NCBI GenBank assembly: GCA_964036665.1
Contig: OZ038528.1
Span: 22,803,245 to 22,867,244, forward strand
Length of the DNA stretch: 64,000 nt
From: Gordius sp. MW1
Taxonomy: Eukaryota > Nematomorpha > Gordioida > Gordea > Gordiidae
Direction of reading: 5' to 3'
The translations under genes and the position numbers were made by a program. How positions within the stretch are numbered: the first letter of the stretch is position 1; each line of letters begins with the position of its first letter. Below are positions 33,368 through 45,476 of this stretch, in pieces. Under the pieces are notes generated by a model that saw nothing but the letters and a program-made list of their open reading frames with translations, was not told where the DNA came from and ran no database searches.

Positions 33368-35527
33368 AAAAACTCGGGCCTTCGGCCCTCGTGGGAAGGG
33401 GGAGAAGGGAAGGGGAGTAGGGGAAGGGAAGAGGGAAAAGGGGGAACTCTTCTATACTCCGTATAAACGTAGCATATTTGCTATGCAATTTATGGGCGAG
33501 AAAGGTGGGAAGGGGCGAGAATGCCTATAGGGGGTATTAGATGCAAAATAATTAGTTATAGGCCCTTGTAGGGGAGGACATAGGGTAATTATCAATGTTA
33601 ACCAATTCAAAAACGAAAAAAAATTTCGATTTATTTGGCCAATGGTCATTTTTTTATTGGTCAGTAGCCAGCGGACGGTCAAAAATTCCATTGGTATTAA
33701 CATGAACAAATATTAATTTAATTTAAAAAAATTAAAAAAAAAATTTGTCCCCTCCCTGACTTGAACCCCACACCTCAAGTTCACAAGCCGGCGCTATAAC
33801 CACTATACCATGCTGGCTTTAAAATAGTATAAGTTATTATGTTATTTATATAGATAATGAAATAATAAAGTTGTGTTTTATGTTTAGAAAATCAATATAT
33901 TTCGTCGGTCAGTAGCCAGCGGACGGTCAAAAAGTCATATTATCAATGGTATTAACAAAAACAAAATATTAATTTAATGTAAAAAAAAAATTAAAAAAAA
34001 AGTTTTTTTTTAGTTTTAAAAAAGGGCTAAATTCTTAAACTACCAGCCCGATTCGCTCGAAACTTTACCCGTAGGTGCCCAGGGTGGCCGGGGGTAAAAT
34101 AACCTTTTCAGATTCCTAAAATACCTTTTCATTTTAAAAATATCGGACATTTCCCTGCCACACGTGCGGTGTAATATCTATGACACGTAGAAAAATTTTA
34201 CTAATTATATAAACTTACGCGCGCCATCTAATAAAGTACAATTCTTGTTTGAGTTTAATAGTAGATTCAATTTAATTAGAAATAACGGGCTATGATTATA
34301 CCTTTGAAGGAGGTTTCGAATTTTGTGTTAGTTTCTATCGATATATTTTATCGTAAATTAGAATCTAATACCTATATTATTTTTTTAAATATTACTTTTT
34401 AGGTTTTCTATGAAATCACAATCTAATTAAATGAAATATATTAACCCAATAAAAAAATATATAAGCATTTATAAGGTTAAAAATATATATTACATAGTTG
34501 GCTGTCTGTTAGACCATCTATAATAAATTTTTAGGTTATATATAAAATTTGGCCAATGGTCATTTTTTTTCATTGGTAAGCAGCCAGGACACGGTAAAAG
34601 TGGATATAAATTCATAAGTCAAAAAAAAAACGAAAAAAAAAATTTTCGAATCACATTTTGGCCAATGGTCATTTTTTTCCATTGGTCAGCAGCCAGGACA
34701 CGGTAAAAGTGGATATAAACTTATAATAGTCAAAAAAAAAACTAAAAAAAATTTTCGAATCACATTTTGGCCAATGGTCATTTTTTTCCATTGGTCAGCA
34801 GCCAGGACACGGTAAAAGTGGATATAAATTCATAATAGTCAAAAAAAACTAAAAAAAAATTTTCGAATTACATTTTGGCCAATGGTCATTTTTTTCCATT
34901 GGTCAGCAGCCAGGACACGGTAAAAGTGGATATAAATTAATAATAGTCAAAAGAAACGAAAAAAAAAATTTCGAATCACATTTTGGCCAATGGTGATTTT
35001 TTTCCATTGGTCAGCAGCCAACGGACGGCCAAAAAGTCATAATAGCAATGGTAGTAACAGGAACAATCATAATAGTAAAAAAAAACGAAAAAATAAACTC
35101 GGATTCACATTTTGGCCAATGGTCATTTTTTCATTGGTCAGCAGCCAGCGGACGGCCAAAAAATCTTATTATCAATGATAGTAACAAGAACAATCATAAG
35201 AGTCAAAAAAAACTCCGGGATTCTAACCCAAAAACTAGTTAAATTGCATAGCAATTACCAAAATTTAAATATAGATATACTTATGCATTAATTTAACGTA
35301 GCAATTAAAACCCGACCCCGCCCGAAAGCGAGGGAGATAGAGATGAGGGGTGGGGCACCTCTTGATAGAGATGAGGGGTGGGGCACCTCTTTCTCATGCA
35401 TTAATTTAAAAAAGCGATAACCTAATATACCCAATGCAAATAGATAGGGAGGTAACGGACAACGGACAACGGACAACAGACAACGGACGGACACCAAAAA
35501 ACGAGCCCATAAATTGCATAGCAATTA
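33368..35527 (-). mobile_element. Helentron-like element copy B, uninterrupted
   Basis: Full length with both ends, 2,160 bp, no insertions. Order on the minus strand: 5' end TTGCTATGCAATTTATGGGC, CCGT-type microsatellite, GAGGTGCCCCACCCCTCATC repeats, ~110-bp CCAATGG units (35160-34550), a GC-poor module, a hAT-derived 45-bp piece (33845-33890), a tRNA-like module (33749-33817), one more CCAATGG unit, the subterminal inverted repeat, a C/T tract and the 3' hairpin. It is the reference for the empty Ginger1 and LINE sites. Confidence 0.88.
33749..33817 (-). repeat. tRNA-derived module inside Helentron copy B
   Basis: On the minus strand: GCCAGCATGGTATAGTGGTT resembles a tRNA 5' half with an A box, then CTTGTGAAC, which looks like an anticodon arm with GTG (His-like). 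It ends GGGGTTCAAGTCAGGGAGG, a B box-like T arm. Stems are imperfect and the acceptor ends do not pair, so it is a tRNA-derived fragment (SINE-like) and not a tRNA gene. The CCGG used by Ginger1 lies in its anticodon-stem position. Confidence 0.65.
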
Positions 35528-35635
35528 ATTATAGTTACATCGACAAAAATCATTATTATGTCCCTCTCAATAACTATCGAGCTTTTTACCCACTTTTATT
35601 TAAAATCCTAACTACGTTTATGAACATTCTATTGT

Positions 35636-35783
35636 GTGGGCGTAGCCAGGGGGGGGGGTCAGAGAGAGGCGGCTGCCACCTCACATCCAAAAAATTTGTT
35701 AAATTTTATTAAGATTATGGCTAAAATTTCAAAGGTGATCTATTTGCCCCTCCGCCCCAATTCCAATTCTGGCTACGCCCATG
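35636..35783. mobile_element. CATGGGCG-family MITE
   Basis: Starts GTGGGCGTAGCCAGG with a G run and ends CTGGCTACGCCCATG. Target duplications not clear. Confidence 0.7.
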
Positions 35784-36507
35784 CTTTTGTCTAATAAATT
35801 TTTACAACTTACACCAAAATTCTCAACATTTTTGGCTATGCTTTTATTCCGTTTCATTGCGTGCCATACGCGTTTGCCTATTAACTTTTTCGAACCAACC
35901 AAGCCAAGACCCAAATACGCCAACATGCATGCACTCTGTTTTTTATGTGTTGTTATATTACCCGCACCTTTCTTTCTCATCACATATTTTTTTATCTTTC
36001 CTACAAAACGCTTTCCCTTACAAATATCATTTGCTCTTCCCCCATGACGGGCACATTCCATTATTTTCCGAGTTATATCGAAAATCCTGATTCTTACTGG
36101 AGTCAGCATAATAAGACAATTGTCGGTAATTTGTCAAAGTGCCGACTAAGTACTTACTCCACCCTCAGCATGATCTAAGGTAAATAATAGCAGCCCGTCG
36201 CCCTAGGGCTTTTTCATATGAAAGTGTCAAAAAAGAGTTGGAAATTATTATTGTTATTACGCATCCTGGTCTTTTCATTCTGTGATGTTTATTTGATTCA
36301 CACGGTCGTTACTCTTATTTATACTACACGCCTACCAACTTTTATTATTAAGCTACATCTTTTTTTAAACATCACAAAAAAACCTTTATATATATCCGGT
36401 ATATCGCCTAGATACTTCCAGACGGTCCTAATATTATCTTTTTAAACTATTGTATTTTTGCCGATTAAAACAAATTTCGGAAAAAGAGAGATTAAAACTC
36501 TTTAAAA
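35784..36507. other. No gene seen upstream of heparanase
   Basis: Open frames on both strands (for example a 126-codon minus frame ending near 35729) have no recognisable domain and overlap MITE sequence. The last 60 bp lead into the heparanase ATG; a core promoter cannot be picked out. Confidence 0.5.
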
Positions 36508-39500
36508 ATGTTTGAATCGCTAAAACTTGGGCGCAATTATATATGGATTTTAACTATATTATTCCGTATGAATTTAGTACAAATGGTAGGAAATTCAAAA
36601 GATAGCCAGACTTTGGATTATACTTTTACCCTGATGGCGGATGATTATAAGCTATTAGATCCCAAATATCTTTCATTTGCCTTAGACGCAAGTCTCCTTA
36701 CCAAAAGCTCTATCGAACAAGAAATTTTAAAGTCGGATATTTTCAGGAAATTGGTAAGGCACCTCGGACCCAGTTACATTCGATTCGGAGGTACTACGTC
36801 AAATTTAATTCACTTCGAGGATGACCGAATATCAAAGAAAAAATCAAATAATGCAGCTCAAATAGATGAAAACAACCTAATTCCAACTATCTTTAAACAG
36901 TCAGAGAATTTTGATCGACCTACCGTTGTTATCAAAGATTTACATAGCAATGATATTACCAAAAATTCGCTCAACGATATAGATAATTGTTTTGAAGGTA
37001 AAGATTTAGCTTGCGATTGGGGCGAGAGTGACACAGTTGTCGCTTTAAAATCTCGCGCCCGAAGGGCGAGTCCAAAAATTGGAAAATGGCAAAAACACAG
37101 AACGATAGGTGGTCAACTGAAATACGTCAAAATGAGTTCACAATTTTACGATTCACTGCACGATTTCACTCAAAGTGTTGGCTGGGATCTGATTTTCACT
37201 CTCGGGCTTTTGTACGGCTACCATCAGAGTGAAGCTCACGTGGAAAATTATGAAAATCATTTAAATTCATGGGATCCCACTAATACAGAAGCACTTTTGG
37301 AATATTCTAGAATCAAGGGTTACAACGTTAGCGTATGGCAATTGGGTAACGAACCAAATTCATTTGCCCACAAATTTAACCTGCATAACATGACTGCAAA
37401 GCAACTAGCTAATGATTTTGCGGTCCTTAAAAATCGCATTCTTTCCAATAACTTTCCACGATATAAAGGGTCCTTGGTGGCTGGACCGGACGTCACTAAA
37501 ATGATTAAGGCGGATAAAAAGTGGAAAAAACGTAAAAATTCATTCAATCAAGCCGCGGTTTATTTGCAAGATTTTTTGAGAGAAGCCGAGTCCATATATG
37601 AAAGGAGTGGAGGGAATACTGTTGTGGACAAAATAACTTGGCACCATTATTATATCGATGGAAAAACTGCTAGCCCGGCTGATTTTATAGACCCTAATGT
37701 GTTGGACAGCTTTAAACTCGAAATCGAAGGTTTATTTTCTGTGCTAACCCCTTTTCCTAAAACTTTGTACAATGCTATTTGGCTGAGCGAAGGTGGATCT
37801 GCATCTGGTGGTGGCGCAGATGGCCTATCTAACAGGTATTACCTTTAGATAGTTTAGAATTTTAGTGTAAAAAATGCCAAAATATTATTTTTTTTTGAAA
37901 TGCTTTGATCCTAACCTTTTTAAATGTTTTTGATGTGAGAATAAATCATACATGAAAAAACAACTGTTATAAAGTTGCCTTGTTAACATGGGCCTATACA
38001 GGGGGGCTGCCCCCCTCTAAATCAAATTAAATTACAAAAAATGAAGATTTTGCCCATCTCTATTATTGCCCCCCTCTAATCCCAATGCTGACTACGCCCA
38101 GCTTGTTATTATAACATTAGCAGGGCAGGGTTAGGTAAGTTCTTAATCAGAGGTCTTATAATTTTAGTCTATGCTTATAATATAAAATAAAATATGTTTT
38201 TTTATTTAGAATACTCAAAACTATTAATCGAATTTCAGTCTTTGTCTAAAACTTATTAAATCTTATTATTCATGGGCGGAGCGAGGTTTTGAATTAGGGG
38301 GGGGGGGCAAAAATGTTTTAAGTTCAATTGGGGGGGGGGGGGGGAAAACATAATTTTTTTTATAATTTTTAAGGGTTTTTGTATTAAAATCTTTTTATCA
38401 TTTAGGGGGGGGGGGCAGCCTCCCCCCTGGCTACGGCCATGTTATTTTTAGATTACGAATTAGTAAAAAATATTTTGTATTTAAATTTGCGAATAACCAA
38501 CCCTATAAAATCGATAAAATATCTTGACAACCTCTTTTTGAGGATATAGTGCAATAACCATCTGTTTATATAATGGGCATTTCCATGATAAATATTAGTT
38601 ATTTTTGAGCAGGTGAAAAATGACGACTTTTTGAAAATATTAATGCATTTTTTATATTTTTTTGCCTCCCTTGGCTAGTTCCATGGTTTATTTTATTTTG
38701 ATATGTTTTGCTATTAAACTTATTAAATTCATAATCATTTCATATATATTAACAAACTATGAATACCGATTTACATGGGCCTAGCGCGTTGGGATTAGAG
38801 GGGGGCAATTATGATTTAATACAAAATGATTATTTTTGGGAATTTTAGCAATGATTGTAATAAATTTCAACAAATTTTTGTTCTTCCCCCCCCCCATTGA
38901 CTACGCCCAAGGTTTACATATATCCTTGTGAACAGCCCAATAATTTCATAATTAAAGGCACGGATGGGCGTCTAAGCCCATACAGGAACCTTTAATTAAA
39001 AATTATTAATATTGATGAAAGGCTTTACTTTTATAAAATCATCATTCTTCCGATCTATATCATTTAAAATATTTTTCCCTGTTCTAACTTACGAAGCCCA
39101 TTAATATCTCCTTTACATATTAATCTTACTTCCATCATTTCACCTGTTAATACTTAGGAATAGGTTCATGGGCGTAGCCAGGATGGGAATTAGAGGGGGC
39201 AATAATGGTTTAGGGAGGGCAAAGTCATCATTCCTTTAATTTTTTGCCATAATTATATTAAATTAAAAGAAAACTTTGGATTTAGAGGGGGGCAGCTGCC
39301 TCCTTGTCACCCCTGGCTACGCCCATGCTTAGGATTAGAATAAATCTCATAGTAAATATCACCTATACTTTTTTTGGCAGGTTCATAGCGGGATTCATGT
39401 TTTTGGATAAGTTGGGCTTATGCGCTCGATTGGGTATAGAACTAGTCATTCGACAATCGCTATATCAAGGCAGATACGCTCTAATTGATTCCGAATTATC

Positions 39501-40035
39501 ACCCAATCCCGATTATTGGACTGCCATCCTTTTTAAACGTCTCGTCGGGCCCATAGCTTTCAACATCCAGTTAGATGGGCCATCTAGCGGAGAACGAAAA
39601 CTAAAATCTACTTTACGCCTCTACGGTCATTGTGTGAATCCCGATAACCCTTGGTACAAGGGCACCGGTGCCTTAGTTTTTTACGCTTCGAACTTGAATA
39701 ACAGGACAGCTCAAATTAAAATGGCGCAGCTCGGACCTAGCAGTGTCGAGTTAGGGAGGGTATTACACACCTACATACTAACAACTCCCACCATCTCCAA
39801 ATCTATGTATGAGTGGGACGATCCCCTTTTAAGTCCTTTGAAGAGCAAAGAAATTGCCTTGAACGGGAATACTTTGCGATTGAGAAAAAATGGTGACCTC
39901 CCGCCCCTGAAACCGATAATCAATGGGGAAAATGGTGCAGATCTATCGACTCATATGGTTTTACCACCGTTTTCTTACGGCTTTTTCGTTTATCCTAAAG
40001 CAAATTCCAAGCTTTGTCTCACAACTTTTAAATGA
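36508..40035 (+). CDS. HPSE: Heparanase (GH79 endo-beta-glucuronidase), two exons
   Basis: Cleaves heparan sulphate chains in lysosomes and the extracellular matrix. Exon 1 36508-37835, exon 2 39381-40035; the AG|GTATTA donor and TTTTGGCAG acceptor join in frame to encode 660 residues (human 543). A hydrophobic segment at residues 12-28 serves as signal peptide or anchor. LGNEPNSF holds the proton donor (E282) and WLSEGGSASGGG the nucleophile (E428). FIAGFMFLDKLGL and the C-terminal beta domain (LPPFSYGFFV) match the vertebrate enzyme. The extra length sits mainly in the linker removed during activation (about 105-205), which contains RARR at 183-186. The single intron (1,545 nt) is filled with MITEs, against a dozen introns in vertebrates. 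Confidence 0.93.
37987..38101. mobile_element. MITE in heparanase intron (1)
   Basis: Starts CATGGGCCTATACAGG, ends CTGACTACGCCCAG; flanks CTTGTTAA / CTTGTTAT are a near-perfect 8-bp duplication. Confidence 0.8.
38271..38441. mobile_element. MITE in heparanase intron (2)
   Basis: Starts CATGGGCGGAGCGAGG, ends CCTGGCTACGGCCATG, with several G runs. Flanks TTATTATT / TTATTTTT differ at one position. Confidence 0.8.
38774..38911. mobile_element. MITE in heparanase intron (3)
   Basis: Starts CATGGGCCTAGCGCG, then GGGATTAGAGGGGGGCAATT, and ends TTGACTACGCCCAAG. Duplication not clear. Confidence 0.7.
39167..39327. mobile_element. MITE in heparanase intron (4)
   Basis: CATGGGCGTAGCCAGG to CCTGGCTACGCCCATG, ending 53 bp before the exon 2 acceptor, so close to the branch-point region. 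Confidence 0.85.
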
Positions 40036-41799
40036 ATATTACTGGTGTACACAACATGTATTGCCCTTTATACAGAGATGTACGCCGAAATGTTTAAAAT
40101 TGTGCATTATTAATAATAATATACTAATTATACATTGATTTTTTTTATATATTTTGTGGAGTATACATATAAATTAATTGAAATTATAATGTATCGTCTG
40201 AAGTTAGGTTAAGAAATCACTTTGGCCAACACTAAATTAACGGCTAGACGCAATTGAAAAATATTAGTAAATTTAATTCTGTAAAAATATACAATTTAAA
40301 TATATGAAATAACTCGATAAACTGAAAGCAATTTCCAATTCGTGTTAATAATAAACACTAATCCTTTTCTTAATTGTTAGATATAGAAACTCAAATCTTT
40401 AGTTATATTAATTTTTTACATTCCCATGTTTCAAAAACTACTCAAAACTACAGTAATGATGTCGCAATTTTTACAAACTGGAATAGCCTTAAGACATCTT
40501 ATTTATTTGAGTTCGAGATTGTGCTTTTTATTAAACATATTCAGTTAGGGTTATTTGTTTTATCGGGAATTAAGATTCACCCTTAACAATATGTAAGTCA
40601 ATAGATATGTTAAATTTATTTGGTTTCGCTCGATTTTCCGTTTCATGACTGCGAAAAATCGTACTATATTGTATTTTCAGCATTTTTTCACGCTACGCCT
40701 GAAAATATATATTTTGTATGCCTTAAAGGTTAGCTCAAAGTTAGTAACAATAGCGAAAATTAGCAAGATAAATAATACTGATTACTTTGAAGATAAAAGC
40801 ATTTTTTTCTATTAGGTGTAAGTCGCCGAGAAAGACTAAATATCTCAAAAACTAAAAAAACAGGAGTTTCTCAATTTTGTAGAGTATAATAAATTTTGTG
40901 AATCTGTTGATAAATTATGATTCCTTCACTTTTTTTGGTGAAAGAAATCCTGGGTCTAATAAGAAATTAGTATGTCTTTATAAAAGCTGAGTAAATTATA
41001 TTATATGCATGCAAAAAAGGAAAAAAAATTATGTTAAGGTTTTATTTTAGTTTTTTCTTTTCAAATTTGCTTTTAATTTAGTCATTAACTATAACTGCTT
41101 GTTTTTAACTTGGTGGAATCAACAAATTTAATACGTAAAAACAAGAGGTTTCAGGTGCTCTCAGTCTCTTTATTAGATTTACATATTTTTGTGATAATAA
41201 CATTATATCGTTTTTCTATAAATACTACTAAATTTATAAATAATAGGTATATGATTGTGTTATAAAAATATATTTAAATAACGGTAAATAACATTATAAT
41301 TGCGCATATCAGGTAAAAATTACAGTACATTAATATGGGCATGAATTTCGGTTAATATATTATATCAAAGAAATTTTTAAATAATTATATGTCTACCAAT
41401 GATTATTGTTAGAAAATAATAAAAATTAACACACGTTATTACAAGCGTATTTCGTGATTGATATTAGCGCGGCGGTTAGATATGGGTCAAAAAATAAGTT
41501 AAGGCTGGGTTCACTTCTTTGTAAAGCTTTAACTATGGTCCTGCCTTCAAAACCTAAAATTCCATGTTTAAGTTTGTAGCCGGAATACATTGGGGGCGGG
41601 TGCTTAACTATAAAATATTTACAAAATAGTATTATTGCATAACTAGTCCAGAAATATAAGCTCAATTCTACTTCTAAAAGCTAACTTTAAATTCATAATA
41701 TATCAGTGTGATTACAACTGTTTTTCAATTAAAATTCTAAGCTTATATTCAATAAAGTTTGATACAAAGTAGTAAATTTATCATATTTAAATCCTACCA
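40036..41799. other. No gene seen; AT-rich intergenic
   Basis: AATAAA near 40348 could serve the heparanase transcript. No other feature supported. Confidence 0.5.
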
Positions 41800-44600
41800 A
41801 CGACGGTCCCAAGTCCGTGTGCAAAAAATGGAAGTTGGCGTTAGGTCGGAGAACAGCTATAAAAACGCCTCCATAATTATGATAGTTTTAATAACACTTT
41901 ACAACCGGAAGCTAGGGCGTCGGTCCACAAACGACGCGCACTGCATTTCCCGCCCTTGCAATGTGAAATACACTAGGGTTACCCCCTGACTCACAACAAA
42001 GAAATTTAAGGAAATTAGGCGAGGATAGAATCAATTACATGCTGGAATGTGGGCACGTTGACTTGAAAGAGCTTCGACGTCATGTTAAAAAGAAGAAAGG
42101 TACACATCGTCTGCCTACAAGCGACCAGGTGGAACGGAACTAAAGCTTGGGTGCTAGGAGAAGGATTCATACTATTCTATAGTGGGCCACCAAATCGTAA
42201 AAACGAGGTAGTGGAAGTCATGCGTTGTTCAGACAAGTTAATGTGGGTAAGGATTGAAGATCGAGGGGCCTTTTAATCGTTATGTGCGTGTATGCTCCCC
42301 AAATTGGATGTATGGAATCAGGGAATGACATATTCTTTGATTCAATGGAAAAAGAAATCCAAGGAATAGGATAGGAAGAAAAGTAAATTATTGGGCGGAC
42401 TTCTATACCAAGGTAGGAAAGATTGCTACGGGTATAAACGAAATCATAGACGCTTTGGCATGGTCTAAAGAACAAAAAAAAATAAAAACTTCTCCAGGTA
42501 TCTCAAGCATACTACATGGCGACATTAGCACCTATTTTCGAAAACGCGAAGATCATATTGTGACTGGGATGCATTTTAGTGAAGTTGACTATTTGCTGAT
42601 AGAGTGAAAGTATGAAGGATCAAAGATTGCAAAGTAATACAGGGAAAAGAAATTGATAGCCAACATCGTCCACTTGTTATGGATCTTGAAAGAAAAGTAT
42701 TTTCGGAAAGAAGAAAGGTTTATGAACCTCGAACTCGATACGAAATGCTAAAGGTAAGTCGACGAACGTTAAAGATCAGAGAGCCTCCACGCTCCTGGGT
42801 GCTTGATAGTTTGAAAGGGAAGTAGACGACGATTAGGAGAGGCTAATTGTGAACCTTAATGAGACGGCGATTGGGGTTTTACAGACCAATGTGGCAAAGC
42901 TATGAATGGACAACTGTAGTAGTGGAATCAATCGCTGAATGATCTCAGCGAAACAAAGAAAACTCTATATAGACGGTGACACAAATTAAAAATGTCGGAA
43001 AAGTGTCATAAATATAGAGAGGCAAGCAGAGCCTCGAAGAAGGCCGTTGCAATAGCGAAGAATGCAGCGTATATCTAGATGGCAAACCAAACAAACTGGA
43101 AAATAAAGAGGGCGACAGGCATATATACAAATTGGCCAAGATAAGAATAGAAATGTAGTCCTTAAACTAGTCAAAAACGATAACGGTCCAACATTATTCA
43201 GGCCGAAAGAGGTGATGGAGAGGAGGAAAGGATATTTCAAGAAACTTATGAATATTGCAAATGATAAAGATTCTTTTTCCGTTATTGAGCCAAAGATAAA
43301 TATGATCGAAATATTAGGAGGATGAATTTACACACAAATGAAGAACAGCGAACGGCCGAGATGGAATTCCCATGAGCATGGGTCGATGCCGTGAAGGAGT
43401 CACGACCATGACCAAACTCTTTAAAAGGATATTAGTTGATGAGCAGAGCACGATATACCCTTTGTAAAAAGCAAAGGAAACCCTCAGGACTTTAGTATTT
43501 ACAAAGATATCAAGCTAACTTGTCACTCCTTAAAGCTTATGGAAAAAATCTTAGTAAACAGGCTAAAAGACGAGGTGGAAATGGGATTTGTGGCCGGAAA
43601 ATCCACAATCGATCCGATCTTCGCCCTAAGATAAATGATGAAAAAACATGAGAAAAGAGAAGAAACCTACATGGTTTTAATCGGATTGGAAAAGCTTATT
43701 ACACGGTACCTTGCGATCTAATGGGGTGGCTTGAGAAAGTAAAGTATTCCTGACGTTTGTGTACGGCTTATAAAAAAAATTTATGAAGCCTTAAAATCGT
43801 GCGTTAGGACGACAGTTGGAATTGGAACTCTAGACCTTTTCGGGTTAAAATTGGATTACATCAAGGTTCTGCTCTAAGTCCCTTTTTATTCAATATAATT
43901 ATGGATACGATAACTAGAGACATTCAAAAGCCATCTCCTTGGTGTGCGCTATATGCCCATGATATAGTACTGTGCGAGGAGACAAAAAAGAAAGTATACA
44001 AAGAAGCCGTAATGTGATCAAAGCGCTTGCTCTATATGGTTTAAAGGTCAGTAACCGAAAAAGGGTATACATGGGGATGAACGCTACAGGCACCCCATCG
44101 CTAAAGTAGCATCTCAAGTACCCAAAAGTATAAAGGTTTACATACCTCGGCTGTTGAAGAGCAAAGTTTAAAAATCCATTGTAAAAGACCGGTGTTATGT
44201 GATGGAAGTGATACATGAGCTTTAAACGTCACGAAAGAAAAGTTACTAAAAGTTACGTTGATTAGAATGATACTATGGACCTTAGGGCATACTAAGCTCG
44301 ACCATATGTAATGACAATTTCAGGGCTAAAAGGGGTATTCAACCTATGGCGGACTGGATAAACGAAAATTGGCTAAGGTGGTATGCACATATACTAAGAA
44401 GGGAGATAAATGATTTGAATAGAAAAGTATTGGATATGGAGGTGCCGGGAAAGAGGACGACCTCGTGCCACGTAAAAAGGGGCAAGTAGACAAAGTGAAG
44501 AAAATCAAAAAGATGGATTAGGACATGGCGCTTTCCCGATCAAGATGGAAAAAAACTATTAAAATAAACCCCACAAATGCGGGAAACACATAATAAAGAA
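41800..44600 (+). pseudogene. RTE-clade LINE, decayed
   Basis: Sense-strand remains of an RTE element: endonuclease (VHIVCLQATRWNGTKAWVL, then GEGFILFYSGPPNRKN) at 42082-42276. Reverse transcriptase blocks follow at 43480-43980: IKLTCHSLKLMEKILVNRL, KSTIDPIFALR, GLHQGSALSPFLFNIIMDT, and WCALYAHDIVLCEE (YADD-box region, with H for the first D). The typical RTE C-terminus is near 44350-44480 (RWYAHILRR, VPGKR). Stops and frameshifts throughout; not functional. No poly(A) tail seen. Confidence 0.88.
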
Positions 44601-44927
44601 GATATTTAAATCTATTAATCTACAAATAAATAGTTAAAAGAGCTAATACAACTTTATTTTAATTTATTGAACTAGTAGTTAAGAATACACCATTTGAATA
44701 CTTTTATAGGCTGTTACAGCTTTTAAATTATAACATTGACTTGAGACTCATAGAAAGTGGCCTGCATGTTCTCTATATTCACTCTACTCAATGTCATTCG
44801 CTGATATACCTCAAACGACCTAAGAATTTAACAAAATTTATATTTGAATTAAGCTTGGTCATATTAAGAATCATGGTTAGGAACAGTTTTTAGATTCAGT
44901 TTAGGGTTCGACAGCATGACATATCGC

Positions 44928-45155
44928 CATGGGCGTACGCAGGTTTTGAATTAGAGGGGGGCAGATTAAAAAAAAAAAAATTTTCTAAAATTTTCCTGAG
45001 AGCAAAAGGGCAGAGCCTAATGAGGGTGGGGCAGAGCAAAATTAGGGGGGGGCAAAACAAATTTTTTTTAATTCTTGAGGGTTTTTGTATTGAAAAAAAT
45101 CTTATTTTTAAAATTAGGGGGGGGGGCAGCCGCCCCCCCCCTGCGTACGCCCATG
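44928..45155. mobile_element. MITE with perfect 8-bp duplication
   Basis: TIRs CATGGGCGTACGCAGG / CCCTGCGTACGCCCATG; duplication CATATCGC at 44920-44927 and 45156-45163. Confidence 0.9.
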
Positions 45156-45476
45156 CATATCGCCATGATTAAAAGTTGTGCAACAATTAAAGAATTATTG
45201 TAATACTTATGGCATATCACCATCGTGCAGGTCGTTTTTATTTAAGATTGTAAACAAACTAACACTCATCTTTCAAACTAACTAAATATTATATTTAAAA
45301 TTAATTAAAAAATTGCGGTTTGTTAATTATTATAATCTTCCTCAAAATAATTAAATATTACTTTAAACTATATGTAAGAAATTAATTAGTGATTTATTTT
45401 TCAAATTGCATAATAACGAAAATAAATGTATTATTTACTAAAGCATATGAATAAAGTGACTCAGTTCAAATCGACA

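Noticed and set aside
34990-35242. Open frames in copy B, and equivalents at 15580, 21940, 22041 and 30198
   Set aside because: Same tandem-repeat by-products as above.
35729-36109. Minus-strand frame of 126 codons
   Set aside because: No domain, overlaps MITE sequence, and composition is that of random AT-rich DNA.
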